This document shows positions 35,102-44,354 of a DNA stretch of 64,000 bases, in pieces (position 1 is the first letter of the stretch; each line of letters begins with the position of its first letter). The DNA comes from Deltaproteobacteria bacterium (GTDB lineage: Bacteria > Desulfobacterota > Binatia > Binatales > Binataceae): assembly GCA_021780225.1 (NCBI GenBank), contig JAJXZF010000039.1, forward strand, positions 62,001 to 126,000, written 5' to 3'. The notes under the pieces are model-generated. The model made no database searches. It was not told where the DNA came from and worked only from the letters and a program-made list of their open reading frames with translations. The position numbers were made by a program, and so were the translations under genes.

Positions 35102-36214
35102 TCAGTCGCCGGCGAACTTGCCTTCAGGATACGATCCCAGCACCTTCAGGAAAAGGGCCTGATGCTCCAGCGCCTTCAGCGCCCGCCGCACGCGGGGGCT
35201 TTCGCGATGCCCCTCCAGGTCCACGAAGAACACGTACGCCCACGGTTTTTCGCGTTGCGGCCGCGATTGAATCATCGTCAGATTGATTTTGCCCGCGGCG
35301 AACAGCGTCAGCGCTCCATGCAGCGCGCCCGCGCGTTCCGGCAACGCGAAAACGATGCCGGTCTTGTCGGCGCCGCTGGGCGGCTGGGTCTCGCGCCCGA
35401 GCACCAGAAAGCGCGTCACATTCTGCGCCGAGTCCTGGATATTCTCAGCGATCGCCTTCAATCCGTAGGCGCGCGCCGCGTTCGCCGACGCGATCGCCGC
35501 GACCGCGGGATCGGCGGCCGCGCGCTGCGCCGCGAGCGCGTTCGACGCCACCGCTTCGAGTTCCACGTGCGGATAATTCGCCGCAAGGAAATTCCGGCAC
35601 TGGCCGAGCGACTGCTGATGCGACACGATGCGCGCGAATTCGCGCGCGTCCGTCCGCGCCATCAGCGTATGCCGGATCGGCAGCAGGATTTCGCCGATCA
35701 CCTTGAGCGGCGTGTCGATCAGCAGGTCGAGCGTCAGGCTCACCGACCCTTCGGTCGAATTTTCGACCGGCACGACGCCGTAACCGGCCCGTCCATTCTC
35801 CAGCGCCTGAAACACCGCCGCGATCGACGCCTCCGGCGCGAATTCGGCGCTCGCGCCGAAACGCGTCCGGGCCGCTTCGTGCGAATAGGTATGCTCCGGG
35901 CCGAGATAGGCGACCCGCACCGTCTCTTCAAGCGCGGTGCAGGCCGAGATGATTTCGGTGAAAATGCGGCGAATCTGTTCGTCGCTGAGCGGTCCCCGAT
36001 TCAGCGCGCTCACCCGATCCAGCACCTGGCGCTCCCGCGCCGGCTGATAAATCGCCTTGCCCTCGGCCTGCTTGAGCTCGCCGATCGCCTGCGCGATGCG
36101 CGCCCTTTCCGAGAACAGCGCCACCAGCTCGTGGTTGATTTCGTCGATTCTCCGCCGCAGGTCGTCGAGCAGCGGCCGACCGGGCGCCGCGCGGTTCTTT
36201 TTTGCCGTTGCCAT
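35102..36214 (-). CDS. pheA: Chorismate mutase/prephenate dehydratase (P-protein)
   Basis: A 370-residue bifunctional protein. The N-terminal 90 residues are an AroQ chorismate mutase (LLDDLRRRIDEINHELVALF ... ARERQVLDRV). The prephenate dehydratase domain begins at AYLGPEHTYSHEAA and contains VPVENSTEGSVSLTLDLL. An ACT domain with LPERAGALHGALTLFA and QSRPQ, corresponding to the usual ESRP motif, completes the protein and would bind phenylalanine for feedback inhibition. It is 14 nt after accA on the same strand. Confidence 0.96.
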   Translation of the reverse strand: MATAKKNRAAPGRPLLDDLRRRIDEINHELVALFSERARIAQAIGELKQAEGKAIYQPARERQVLDRVSALNRGPLSDEQIRRIFTEIISACTALEETVRVAYLGPEHTYSHEAARTRFGASAEFAPEASIAAVFQALENGRAGYGVVPVENSTEGSVSLTLDLLIDTPLKVIGEILLPIRHTLMARTDAREFARIVSHQQSLGQCRNFLAANYPHVELEAVASNALAAQRAAADPAVAAIASANAARAYGLKAIAENIQDSAQNVTRFLVLGRETQPPSGADKTGIVFALPERAGALHGALTLFAAGKINLTMIQSRPQREKPWAYVFFVDLEGHRESPRVRRALKALEHQALFLKVLGSYPEGKFAGD

Positions 36215-36228
36215 CGCGGGCGAAAGCG

Positions 36229-37218
36229 CTACTTGATCCGGCCGCGCTTTTCAACGCCGCCGCTCAGGAACGGCGCGCCCATCGCGCCGAATTTCCGTCC
36301 GCGCGCTTTCCGCAGATCCGCCGGCGAAAGCTTGCGCAGACGGCGCAGATGACGCCCGATCGCCTCGCCCACCGCCGCGATCGCCGCGGCCGGTTCGCGA
36401 TGCGCTCCGCCGGAAGGCTCGGGCACGACTTCATCTATCACCCCCAGCGCCAGCAGGTCCGCCGCCGTCAGCTTGAGCGCGCGCGCCGCGTCGGCGACTT
36501 TTTCCGGCCCGGCCTCGCGCCACAGAATCGCGGCGCATCCTTCGGGCGTGATCACCGAGTAACAGGCGTTCTCCTGCATCAGCACGACGTTGCCGACGCC
36601 GATCGCCAGCGCACCGCCGGAACCGCCCTCTCCGATTACGCAGGCGGCCACCGGCGCTTCGATTCGCGCCATCGCCTCGAGGCTCGCCGCGATCGCCTCC
36701 GATTGGCCGCGTTGCTCGGCGCCGATTCCAGGCTCCGCGCCCTGCGTATCGATAAACGTGATCACCGGCAGATTGAACCGGCTCGCCAGATCGAAAATCC
36801 GCGCCGCCTTGCGATAGCCTTCGGGAAACGGCTTGCCGAAATTGCGGCGCAGCCGTTCGACCGTCGAACGGCCGCGCTGATGCCCCGCGATCGCGACCGG
36901 GTTGCCCTGAAACCAGCCCATCCCGGCGATGATCGCGCCGTCGTCGCCGTAGCGCCGGTCGCCGTGCAGCTCGATAAAATCGCCGATCAGCGCCTCGATA
37001 TAATCGAGCGTCTGCGGCCGCGTGGGATTGCGCGCCGCGCGCACGCGATCGATCGGGCTTAGGCGCTCCCGCAGCGCTTTTTCTAGCCGCTGGCGTTCGG
37101 CCGCGAGCTTGCGCCGCGCGCCCGCCGACTTTTCCGCCGCGAGGCTACGCGCGACCGTTTCCAGCCGCCGTTCGATCTCGGCCGCCGTCAGTTCCGCCGC
37201 TTGCTCCTGATGTTCCAT
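36229..37218 (-). CDS. accA: Acetyl-CoA carboxylase carboxyltransferase subunit alpha
   Basis: The 329-residue protein matches AccA throughout. [51 protein letters not shown] and [14 protein letters not shown] are its core blocks. It forms the carboxyltransferase with AccD and makes malonyl-CoA. The start codon lies inside the 3' end of miaA (74-bp overlap), so translation is probably coupled. AccD is not in the window. Confidence 0.96.
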   Translation of the reverse strand: MEHQEQAAELTAAEIERRLETVARSLAAEKSAGARRKLAAERQRLEKALRERLSPIDRVRAARNPTRPQTLDYIEALIGDFIELHGDRRYGDDGAIIAGMGWFQGNPVAIAGHQRGRSTVERLRRNFGKPFPEGYRKAARIFDLASRFNLPVITFIDTQGAEPGIGAEQRGQSEAIAASLEAMARIEAPVAACVIGEGGSGGALAIGVGNVVLMQENACYSVITPEGCAAILWREAGPEKVADAARALKLTAADLLALGVIDEVVPEPSGGAHREPAAAIAAVGEAIGRHLRRLRKLSPADLRKARGRKFGAMGAPFLSGGVEKRGRIK

Positions 37219-38176
37219 CGTGTCGCGCGCGCCCCGCGTTGAAATAATCCGTAAACAGTTTCAGAGCCTGTTCGATGCCGTGCGCCGGGTCAAGCCATAC
37301 GATGCCCGGTTCGCGCCGGAACCAGGTCATTTGCCGCTTGGCGAGCCGGCGGGTTTCGCGCTTGGCCAATGCGAGCGCTTCCGCACGTTCGCTCCCGCCG
37401 CGCAGCCACGCGCCTATTTCACGGTAACCGATCGTCGCCGCGAACGCGCCGCCGCGATCCATGCCCGCCGCGATCAACCCGCGCGCCTCGTCGATCAGGC
37501 CCGCCGCGATCATCGCGTCGAAACGCCGGTCGAGGCGCCGGTACAACTCCCCACGCTCCAGCGCCAGCCCCACGCACGGACCGCAGTCCGCATAGCCGGC
37601 GAAGCGATGCTCCCGATGCCATTCGCTGAGCGGCCGTCCCGTCAATTCGTAAACTTCGAGCGCGCGGACGATCCGCACCGCGTCGTTCGCATCGATACGC
37701 GCCGCCGCCGCCGGATCGATCGCCGCGAGCCGCCGATAAATCGCCTGAGCGCCCTCCGCCCCCGCGTCAGCGAGAATCCGCCGCCGCACTTCCGGCGCCG
37801 CCGGCGGGCCGGGAAAGAGTCCGCCGCGCAACGCCCGCAAATAAAGTCCGCTCCCGCCGACCACCAGAGCGGGCCGGCCGCGCGCGGCGATCTCCGCCAC
37901 CGTCCGGCGCGCGATCCGCGCGAATTCGGCCGCGTCGAGCGGTTCGATCGGATCGCGCAGATCGAACAAATGATGCGGCGCGCGGGCGCGTTCAGCCGCC
38001 GACGGTTTCGCCGCGCCAATATCCATCCCGCGATAGACCTGGCGCGAATCGGCGTTGACGATTTCCGCGCCGAGCCGCTCCGCCAGCGCGATCGCGAATG
38101 CGGTTTTTCCGGCGCCGGTCGGCCCTACGACGAATGCCGCGCCCGGACCGACGCCGCGTTCGGCCGCCGTTTCCAT
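37145..38176 (-). CDS. miaA: tRNA dimethylallyltransferase
   Basis: I start at the ATG at 38176, 40 nt after mutL, which gives 343 residues; the longer frame runs into mut[21 protein letters not shown] is the P-loop, followed by [26 protein letters not shown] and the tRNA-binding [15 protein letters not shown]. It prenylates A37 of tRNAs reading UNN codons. About 30 extra C-terminal residues overlap the accA start. Family assignment is certain. Confidence 0.95.
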   Translation of the reverse strand: METAAERGVGPGAAFVVGPTGAGKTAFAIALAERLGAEIVNADSRQVYRGMDIGAAKPSAAERARAPHHLFDLRDPIEPLDAAEFARIARRTVAEIAARGRPALVVGGSGLYLRALRGGLFPGPPAAPEVRRRILADAGAEGAQAIYRRLAAIDPAAAARIDANDAVRIVRALEVYELTGRPLSEWHREHRFAGYADCGPCVGLALERGELYRRLDRRFDAMIAAGLIDEARGLIAAGMDRGGAFAATIGYREIGAWLRGGSERAEALALAKRETRRLAKRQMTWFRREPGIVWLDPAHGIEQALKLFTDYFNAGRARHDGTSGASGGTDGGRDRTAAGNGRA

Positions 38177-38216
38177 CCTTTCGATTTTATCCGATTCGAA
38201 CCGCTTCCGCGCCCGG

Positions 38217-40073
<1,857 letters not shown>

Positions 40074-40210
40074 CCGCGCCGTCCAGTCTCAACAATGGAG
40101 TCGCGGCGGCAAAGACTCAAGCCGAGGCCGCCCGCCCGCGCCGGTCCGCGACCGGTTTGCCCACAGCCTGAAACGGCGCTGTGGATTGAAATGCGGGCGG
40201 CGCGGGCGCT

Positions 40211-40238
40211 TTGCTTATGCCGGCGCGCCCGCTAGGAT
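40211..40238 (+). promoter_or_regulatory. Candidate sigma-70 promoter for rpmB
   Basis: TTGCTT (40211-40216) and TAGGAT (40233-40238) are separated by 16 nt and lie about 60 nt before the rpmB start. The match to the consensus is moderate. It is the best candidate in the 226-nt gap between divergent mutL and rpmB. Confidence 0.4.
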
Positions 40239-40300
40239 TATCGGTTCCGGTCGGGCGCGCGCGGTCCGCCGGCAATTTCCTACGGCGCAGGATTCGTCCG

Positions 40301-40489
40301 ATGAGACATTGTGCGGTATGCGGCAAAGGCCCGTCGGTGGGCAACAACGTGAGCCACGCCAACAACAAGACCAAGCGGCGCTGGAACCCGAATCTTCAGG
40401 AAGTCCGCGCCGCGGTCGGCGGCGGCGTGCGGCGCATCCTCGTCTGCACGCGATGCATCCGCAGCGGCCACGTGCGCAAAACCGCCTGA
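40301..40489 (+). CDS. rpmB: 50S ribosomal protein L28
   Basis: The 62-residue protein starts [20 protein letters not shown] and contains the L28 signature [13 protein letters not shown]. Two Cys pairs (CAVC and CTRC) make it the zinc-containing form. The ATG at 40301 is the first Met with the family's start. It is convergent with the selenoprotein candidate, 29 bp away. L28 contacts 23S rRNA in the large subunit. Confidence 0.95.
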   Translation: MRHCAVCGKGPSVGNNVSHANNKTKRRWNPNLQEVRAAVGGGVRRILVCTRCIRSGHVRKTA

Positions 40490-40518
40490 CCGAGATCTGT
40501 CGGCGCGCCCCGGCCGGG

Positions 40519-40872
40519 CTACTCGAAAAGCGCGAGCAGCTTTTCCGACGGCCGCGCGATCACGGCGCGCCGCCCGCGAATCACGATCGGACGCTGCATG
40601 AGCTCCGGATGCTTCGCCAGCAGATCGAGCACGGCGCCGCGTGCAACGTAATCGCCGGCGTTCAGGCCGAGTTCGCCGAAGCGCTTGTCCTTGCGCACCA
40701 GATCCCCGATCGGCCCTTCGAGCATCGCGGCGATCTTCTCCAGCTCCGCCCGCGAAAGAGGATTCTTGAGATATTCGACGGTGTCGAACTCGACACCGCG
40801 GCGCGCCAGCAATTCCCGCGCGCCGCGCGACTGGCCTCAGCCAGGGTTGTGATAAAGCGTCACACGTTCCAT
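40519..40872 (-). CDS. arsC: Arsenate reductase (ArsC/glutaredoxin-type) with in-frame UGA, predicted selenoprotein
   Basis: From the ATG at 40872 the frame reads MERVTLYHNPG, then TGA (40839-40837), then GQSRGARELL and on to a stop at 40519, 117 residues if the UGA is read through. In plasmid R773 ArsC the aligned start is YHNPAC with catalytic Cys12; here the UGA is exactly codon 12. Arg60, Arg94 and Arg107, the arsenate-binding triad of R773 ArsC, are present at identical numbers (DLVR, QRP, ARP). An AGGGAGG lies about 10 nt before the ATG. A perfect hairpin follows the UGA (separate entry). I infer selenocysteine. The alternative is a Cys-to-stop mutation, but the intact remainder argues against decay. 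Gene callers would report a truncated start at 40812. The enzyme would reduce arsenate or a related oxyanion, or act as an Spx-like protein. Confidence 0.82.
40797..40839 (-). promoter_or_regulatory. Candidate bacterial SECIS hairpin after UGA
   Basis: Counting in the RNA sense, the UGA (40839-40837) is followed by 9 nt and then a perfect 10-bp stem, CGCGGCGCGC (40827-40818) with GCGCGCCGCG (40806-40797), enclosing an 11-nt loop GGGAATTGCTG. Bacterial SECIS elements sit directly after the UGA with a short apical loop having G in the first positions, which is met here. High GC makes chance pairing possible, so this is support rather than proof. Confidence 0.6.
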
Positions 40873-41033
40873 CGCGCCGCCGGCCTCCCTGCGCATAGCT
40901 TTCCGGCGTCGCCGCCGGGACGTTTAAAAATTAACCGAACCGTGTCGCCATTGCGAGCGCATCGCGGCTATGCTTTATCGCTTGCGCAAGACCCCCGCGC
41001 GCGCGCCCGCGCCGCCAAAACTATGGAGTTGCG

Positions 41034-41723
41034 ATGAGCCCTCAGCAGACCGCCAAACCTGATTCCATTATCCGCGGCGCGGTTCGCCGTCTCGCCCTGG
41101 CGGCGGCGCTTGCGATGGCGGCGGCGTTCGCGCCCGCGGCCAGCGCCGAAGCCGGCCGCGTGAGCGGCCTTCTGCTCACCTATCAGGGCCGGCCCGACGC
41201 GAGCCGCGACCTGCATTTCGAAAATTGCATCACGCACGACAACTTCCTCGCGCCCACCCACAGCGACGGTTCCTTCGCGCAGAGCCTGCCGCCGGGATGC
41301 TACAACCTGCGGGCAGAGCGCGGCGCGATCCTGAAAAAATCGATTCAAGTTGGCGATGCGCCCGTCAATCTGGGTCAGGTGAGCGATCTCGCGCCGCTGG
41401 CGCCTGCGCGGCTGTTCGACTTGCAGGCGCTGTTTCCGACGCTGGTCTACAGTCCCGCGCCGTCGACCGCGTTCGTCTTCACGCGCGACACGACCGTCGT
41501 GCCGAAAAGCGCGCCCAGAATCGCCGTCCCCAGCTCGGAAAGCGCATGGCTCAGGGCGCAGCGGGAAAACGGAACGGGCGTGGGCGCGAAATCGACCTGG
41601 TCGCCGGCCGGCCGCGGATTCATTTCGCTCACGCCCGGCGCGCCGGGCGCGCCTGCCGAAAGTTATACTCCGCCGGGCAGTTTCGGCCCGCAGAGTCCGG
41701 CCGGAGCGCCGCCGGCCAATTGA
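41034..41723 (+). CDS. Exported protein with carboxypeptidase-regulatory-like domain
   Basis: The 229-residue protein has a clear signal peptide (LALAAALAMAAAFAPAASAEA). Residues about 42-110 (VSGLLLTYQGRPDASRDLHF ... SDGSFAQSLPPGCYNLRAER) look like a small beta-sandwich of the carboxypeptidase-regulatory/Cna-B type, in which a modified core of glycine and proline precedes the ligand face. The C-terminal third is Pro/Gly/Ser-rich and probably disordered. The role is unknown; such domains are found in envelope and extracellular proteins. Confidence 0.7.
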   Translation: MSPQQTAKPDSIIRGAVRRLALAAALAMAAAFAPAASAEAGRVSGLLLTYQGRPDASRDLHFENCITHDNFLAPTHSDGSFAQSLPPGCYNLRAERGAILKKSIQVGDAPVNLGQVSDLAPLAPARLFDLQALFPTLVYSPAPSTAFVFTRDTTVVPKSAPRIAVPSSESAWLRAQRENGTGVGAKSTWSPAGRGFISLTPGAPGAPAESYTPPGSFGPQSPAGAPPAN

Positions 41724-41762
41724 ATCCGTCGCGCCGCCGCATGCCGCGGCGGGCGGGCCTGC

Positions 41763-42425
41763 TCAGGCCAGATGGTCGGCGATAAAATTGCGCACGTCGC
41801 GGAGCATCGCCGCCACCGTCGCGCGCCGCTCCTGAGCGCCCGCCGCGGCAAGCTCCAAGGCCCGCCACTCGTCGATTTTGCGCCGCATCGCGACCGGATA
41901 GACGCCCGCCTGCCAAAGCTTGCGATTGAGCTCGCCCAGATCGTCGTGGCTTTCGCGAAACGCGATTTTGCGCAGGCGCGCGTTGCGGCGCAGCGTGTCT
42001 TCGAGCACGGCGACCGCGATCGTCAGCGCTTCGCCCGCGGCGCCGGCGGCCAAGCGCCGCTCCGCGATCGCGATCAGATCGTTAAGCACCTCGGCTGCCG
42101 CCAGTTCCTCGACTCGCGCCATCCGGCCGAATGAAAGATACTCGCGGGCCGCGCGCAACACCGCCTGTCCACGCGCAACCGCGTTCAAGTAGGGACTGTC
42201 GCAGGAGAATTCGTACTCGCGCAGATAGGGACTGTCGGCGCCGAACGCCTCGGCCAGAAACGCGAGGCATCCCACCCGCCACTGGCGAAACCGTTCGGCG
42301 TCGACCATGTCCTGATGCGACAGCTCGGAACGGTAATGACTCGCCAGCACGCCTGCGCCGCTCTCAAGCAGATTGGCCAGACGATCGCGCACGCCGTCGA
42401 GATTGATCGGCTGAGAAGCGCCCAT
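41763..42425 (-). CDS. Hypothetical helical protein, HEPN-like outline
   Basis: The 220-residue product is helical, with VRDRLANLLESGAGVLASHY, ADSPYLREYEF and a later ALTIAVAVLEDTLRRNARLR. The long alpha-helical pattern with spaced RxxxxH-like and RESH segments recalls HEPN or DUF4145-type proteins, but I do not recognise a definite family. No signal peptide. The 3' end is 40 bp from the exported protein gene, tail to tail. MITE copy 3 begins 54 bp upstream of its start. Confidence 0.65.
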   Translation of the reverse strand: MGASQPINLDGVRDRLANLLESGAGVLASHYRSELSHQDMVDAERFRQWRVGCLAFLAEAFGADSPYLREYEFSCDSPYLNAVARGQAVLRAAREYLSFGRMARVEELAAAEVLNDLIAIAERRLAAGAAGEALTIAVAVLEDTLRRNARLRKIAFRESHDDLGELNRKLWQAGVYPVAMRRKIDEWRALELAAAGAQERRATVAAMLRDVRNFIADHLA

Positions 42426-42478
42426 GGCCGAACAGATTATGAAGTTCGCGGGCGCGCTCGCAACCCGCCGCGGACAAC

Positions 42479-42684
42479 TAGCGTGGCGTCCCGCAAATAA
42501 CTTCCACCTGACGCCTGATCAGCTCGGCGCGCAGGTCGCCCATCGCGGGGCGACAAGGGATGGATTGCCGGGTCTGGGTCCGGCAATGACGCACAGCGTT
42601 GGTCATGCCCGGACTTGATCCGGACATCCACGCCGAGCGCAAGATCGACGCGGAGTGCAAACTTATTCAGGGGACACCGCGCTA
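42479..42684 (+). repeat. MITE-like dispersed repeat, copy 3
   Basis: Flanked by TA on both sides and set in CTAG at both ends: the left end reads CTAGCGTGGCGTCCCGCAAA and the right end GGGGACACCGCGCTAG. It keeps both internal hairpins. The right-end TA also forms the TAG stop of the small minus-strand ORF that follows. Artefact ORFs on the minus strand give VDARIKSGHD-type peptides. Confidence 0.88.
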
Positions 42685-42879
42685 GTGACGGCGCAAACCC
42701 AGCGCGGTCAAAAGCGAACTCTTGTCGCGCTGGCAGATTTGACTCGTTTCAGCACAATGCCAGCCATCCTGTTCGCGAGTCCATCGGCGATAGAGCCGAT
42801 CGACCCCCATGCCCCAGTTTTCCAGCGTAACCGGAATCCGTTTGCCGTCCGGAGTCCGCAGAACGACCACCTTTCGCAT
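42682..42879 (-). CDS. Small hypothetical protein ending at the MITE boundary
   Basis: A 65-residue ORF starting MRKVVVLRTPDGKRIPV with a G-rich stretch before the ATG. The stop TAG (42682-42684) is contributed by the TA of MITE copy 3, so the original protein may have been longer and truncated by the insertion. The sequence is a mix of strand and helix with WGMGVDRLYRRW and a single HC pair. I recognise no family. Confidence 0.45.
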   Translation of the reverse strand: MRKVVVLRTPDGKRIPVTLENWGMGVDRLYRRWTREQDGWHCAETSQICQRDKSSLLTALGLRRH

Positions 42880-43053
42880 AGCGTTGCCCCCTTTGCCGAC
42901 ACGCCGGTGCGAATATCGCCTGGGTCAGGCGCTTTCGCGCCGTGCATCATTCGGCTCCCCTTGGATGTCTACCAAAAAAAATAACGCCAATAAAGTCGCT
43001 CGACGCGGAACCGCGATTACTGTCTCAATGGGCGGCGCGTAGCTATCCAAAGG

Positions 43054-43093
43054 CGAAATAAAAGCGGCCGTTCCGAAACCGGACCGGCCGCTT
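43054..43093 (-). terminator. Rho-independent terminator of the thiolase operon
   Basis: On the minus strand the hairpin AAGCGGCCG/CGGCCGCTT with an inner TCCG/CGGA pairing is followed by TTTTTATTTC. It lies about 50 nt after the stop of the thiolase gene. Confidence 0.75.
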
Positions 43094-43141
43094 GCGCTCT
43101 CTGTTACGGCGCGCGTGGGTCGCGCCGCTCATCAATCGTAA

Positions 43142-44326
43142 TTATCCGACCTGGTTGCCCACCACGGAAACGAAGCTCACGCAACGTCCCGGCTGGCCGC
43201 CGAGATTATGCGTAAGGCCCATGCGCGGATTCTTGAGCTGGCGCGGACCCGCTTCGCCGCGCATCTGCAGCCACATCTCGTACATCATGCGCAGGCCGGA
43301 GGCGCCAATCGGATGGCCAAAAGATTTCAGGCCGCCGTCGGGATTGACCGGCAGCTTGCCTTCGAGGTCGAAGAAGCCTTCCATCACGTCCTGCCAGGCG
43401 CCGCCGCGCTTGCTGAAACCAAGGTCCTCGTACAGCACCAGTTCGGTCGGGGTGAAACAGTCGTGCACTTCGGCGAGGCTGATCTGCTCGCGCGGATTGG
43501 TCACGCCCGCCTGGGCGTAGGCGTCGCGGGCCGAGGCGACGACTTCGGGGAAGGTGGTGAAGTCGTATTCGGGCGAAAGCGGCCCTTCGGCCGGTCCGGC
43601 GACGAACGACAGCGCCTTGATATAAATCGGATTCTTGCAGTACTTGTGCGCGTCCTCGGCCCGCACCACGATCGCCGCCGCGGAGCCGTCGGAAACTCCC
43701 GAGCAATCCATGATACCGAGCGGATCGGCGATCTTCGGCGAATTGCGAATCGCCTCCATCGGGACTTCCTTCTGGAACTGCGCCTTTGGATTGCGCGCGC
43801 CGTTGCGATGGTTCTTCCAGGCGATACGGGTCAGGACGTCTTTGCCCTTTTCGGGATCGAGGCCGTATTTTTTGAAATACGCCGGAGCCAGCAGCGAAAA
43901 AAGCGCCGGCGGGGTCATGCAGGCGGGCGTGCCGTCATTTGGCGGATTCGACATCACCAGACCGGAAAAACCCGAATCCTTGAGTTTCTCGACGCCGATC
44001 GCCATCGCGATGTCGAACGCGCCCGAGGCCACCGCGTAGCAGGCCTGACGCAGCGACTCCGAACCGGTCGCGCACATGTTTTCGACCCGGGTGACCGGCT
44101 TGTACTGAATCTTGAGCGGCTCGGAAAGCGTGAGTCCCGAAACCCCCGAGCCCATCGTGCCCAGCCAATAAGCGTCAACGTCATCGGGCGCGATTCCGGC
44201 CGAGTTGTAGGCCTCGTAAGCGGCTTCGACCAGCAGGTCTTCGGCGCCCTTGTCCCAATGCTCGCCGAACTTGGTGCAGCCCATGCCGACGATCGCCACG
44301 CGATCTTTGATTCCCTTGCTCGCCAT
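43142..44326 (-). CDS. SCP2-type thiolase / acetyl-CoA acetyltransferase
   Basis: A 394-residue thiolase of the lipid-transfer/SCP2 branch with all catalytic residues: nucleophilic Cys85 in ENMCATGSE, the His in VHDCFTPTEL, the GHP motif in SFGHPIGASG and the second Cys in GQPGRCVSF. It would cleave or form a C-C bond in 3-oxoacyl-CoA. The following gene upstream (HMG-CoA-synthase-like/DUF35 fusion) is 28 nt away on the same strand, and the DUF35 domain could serve as the partner of this thiolase. Probably cotranscribed. Confidence 0.9.
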   Translation of the reverse strand: MASKGIKDRVAIVGMGCTKFGEHWDKGAEDLLVEAAYEAYNSAGIAPDDVDAYWLGTMGSGVSGLTLSEPLKIQYKPVTRVENMCATGSESLRQACYAVASGAFDIAMAIGVEKLKDSGFSGLVMSNPPNDGTPACMTPPALFSLLAPAYFKKYGLDPEKGKDVLTRIAWKNHRNGARNPKAQFQKEVPMEAIRNSPKIADPLGIMDCSGVSDGSAAAIVVRAEDAHKYCKNPIYIKALSFVAGPAEGPLSPEYDFTTFPEVVASARDAYAQAGVTNPREQISLAEVHDCFTPTELVLYEDLGFSKRGGAWQDVMEGFFDLEGKLPVNPDGGLKSFGHPIGASGLRMMYEMWLQMRGEAGPRQLKNPRMGLTHNLGGQPGRCVSFVSVVGNQVG

Positions 44327-44354
44327 GAATTCTCTCCTTCCGTTCCGGGCCGGT

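Noticed and set aside
40519-40812. ArsC-like gene starting at TTG 40812
   Set aside because: It would lack the active-site strand and loop; the upstream in-frame ATG with UGA at codon 12 explains the whole family length better.
42965-43042. 25-codon ORF beginning MSTKKNNANK
   Set aside because: No ribosome binding site and no family; too short to support.
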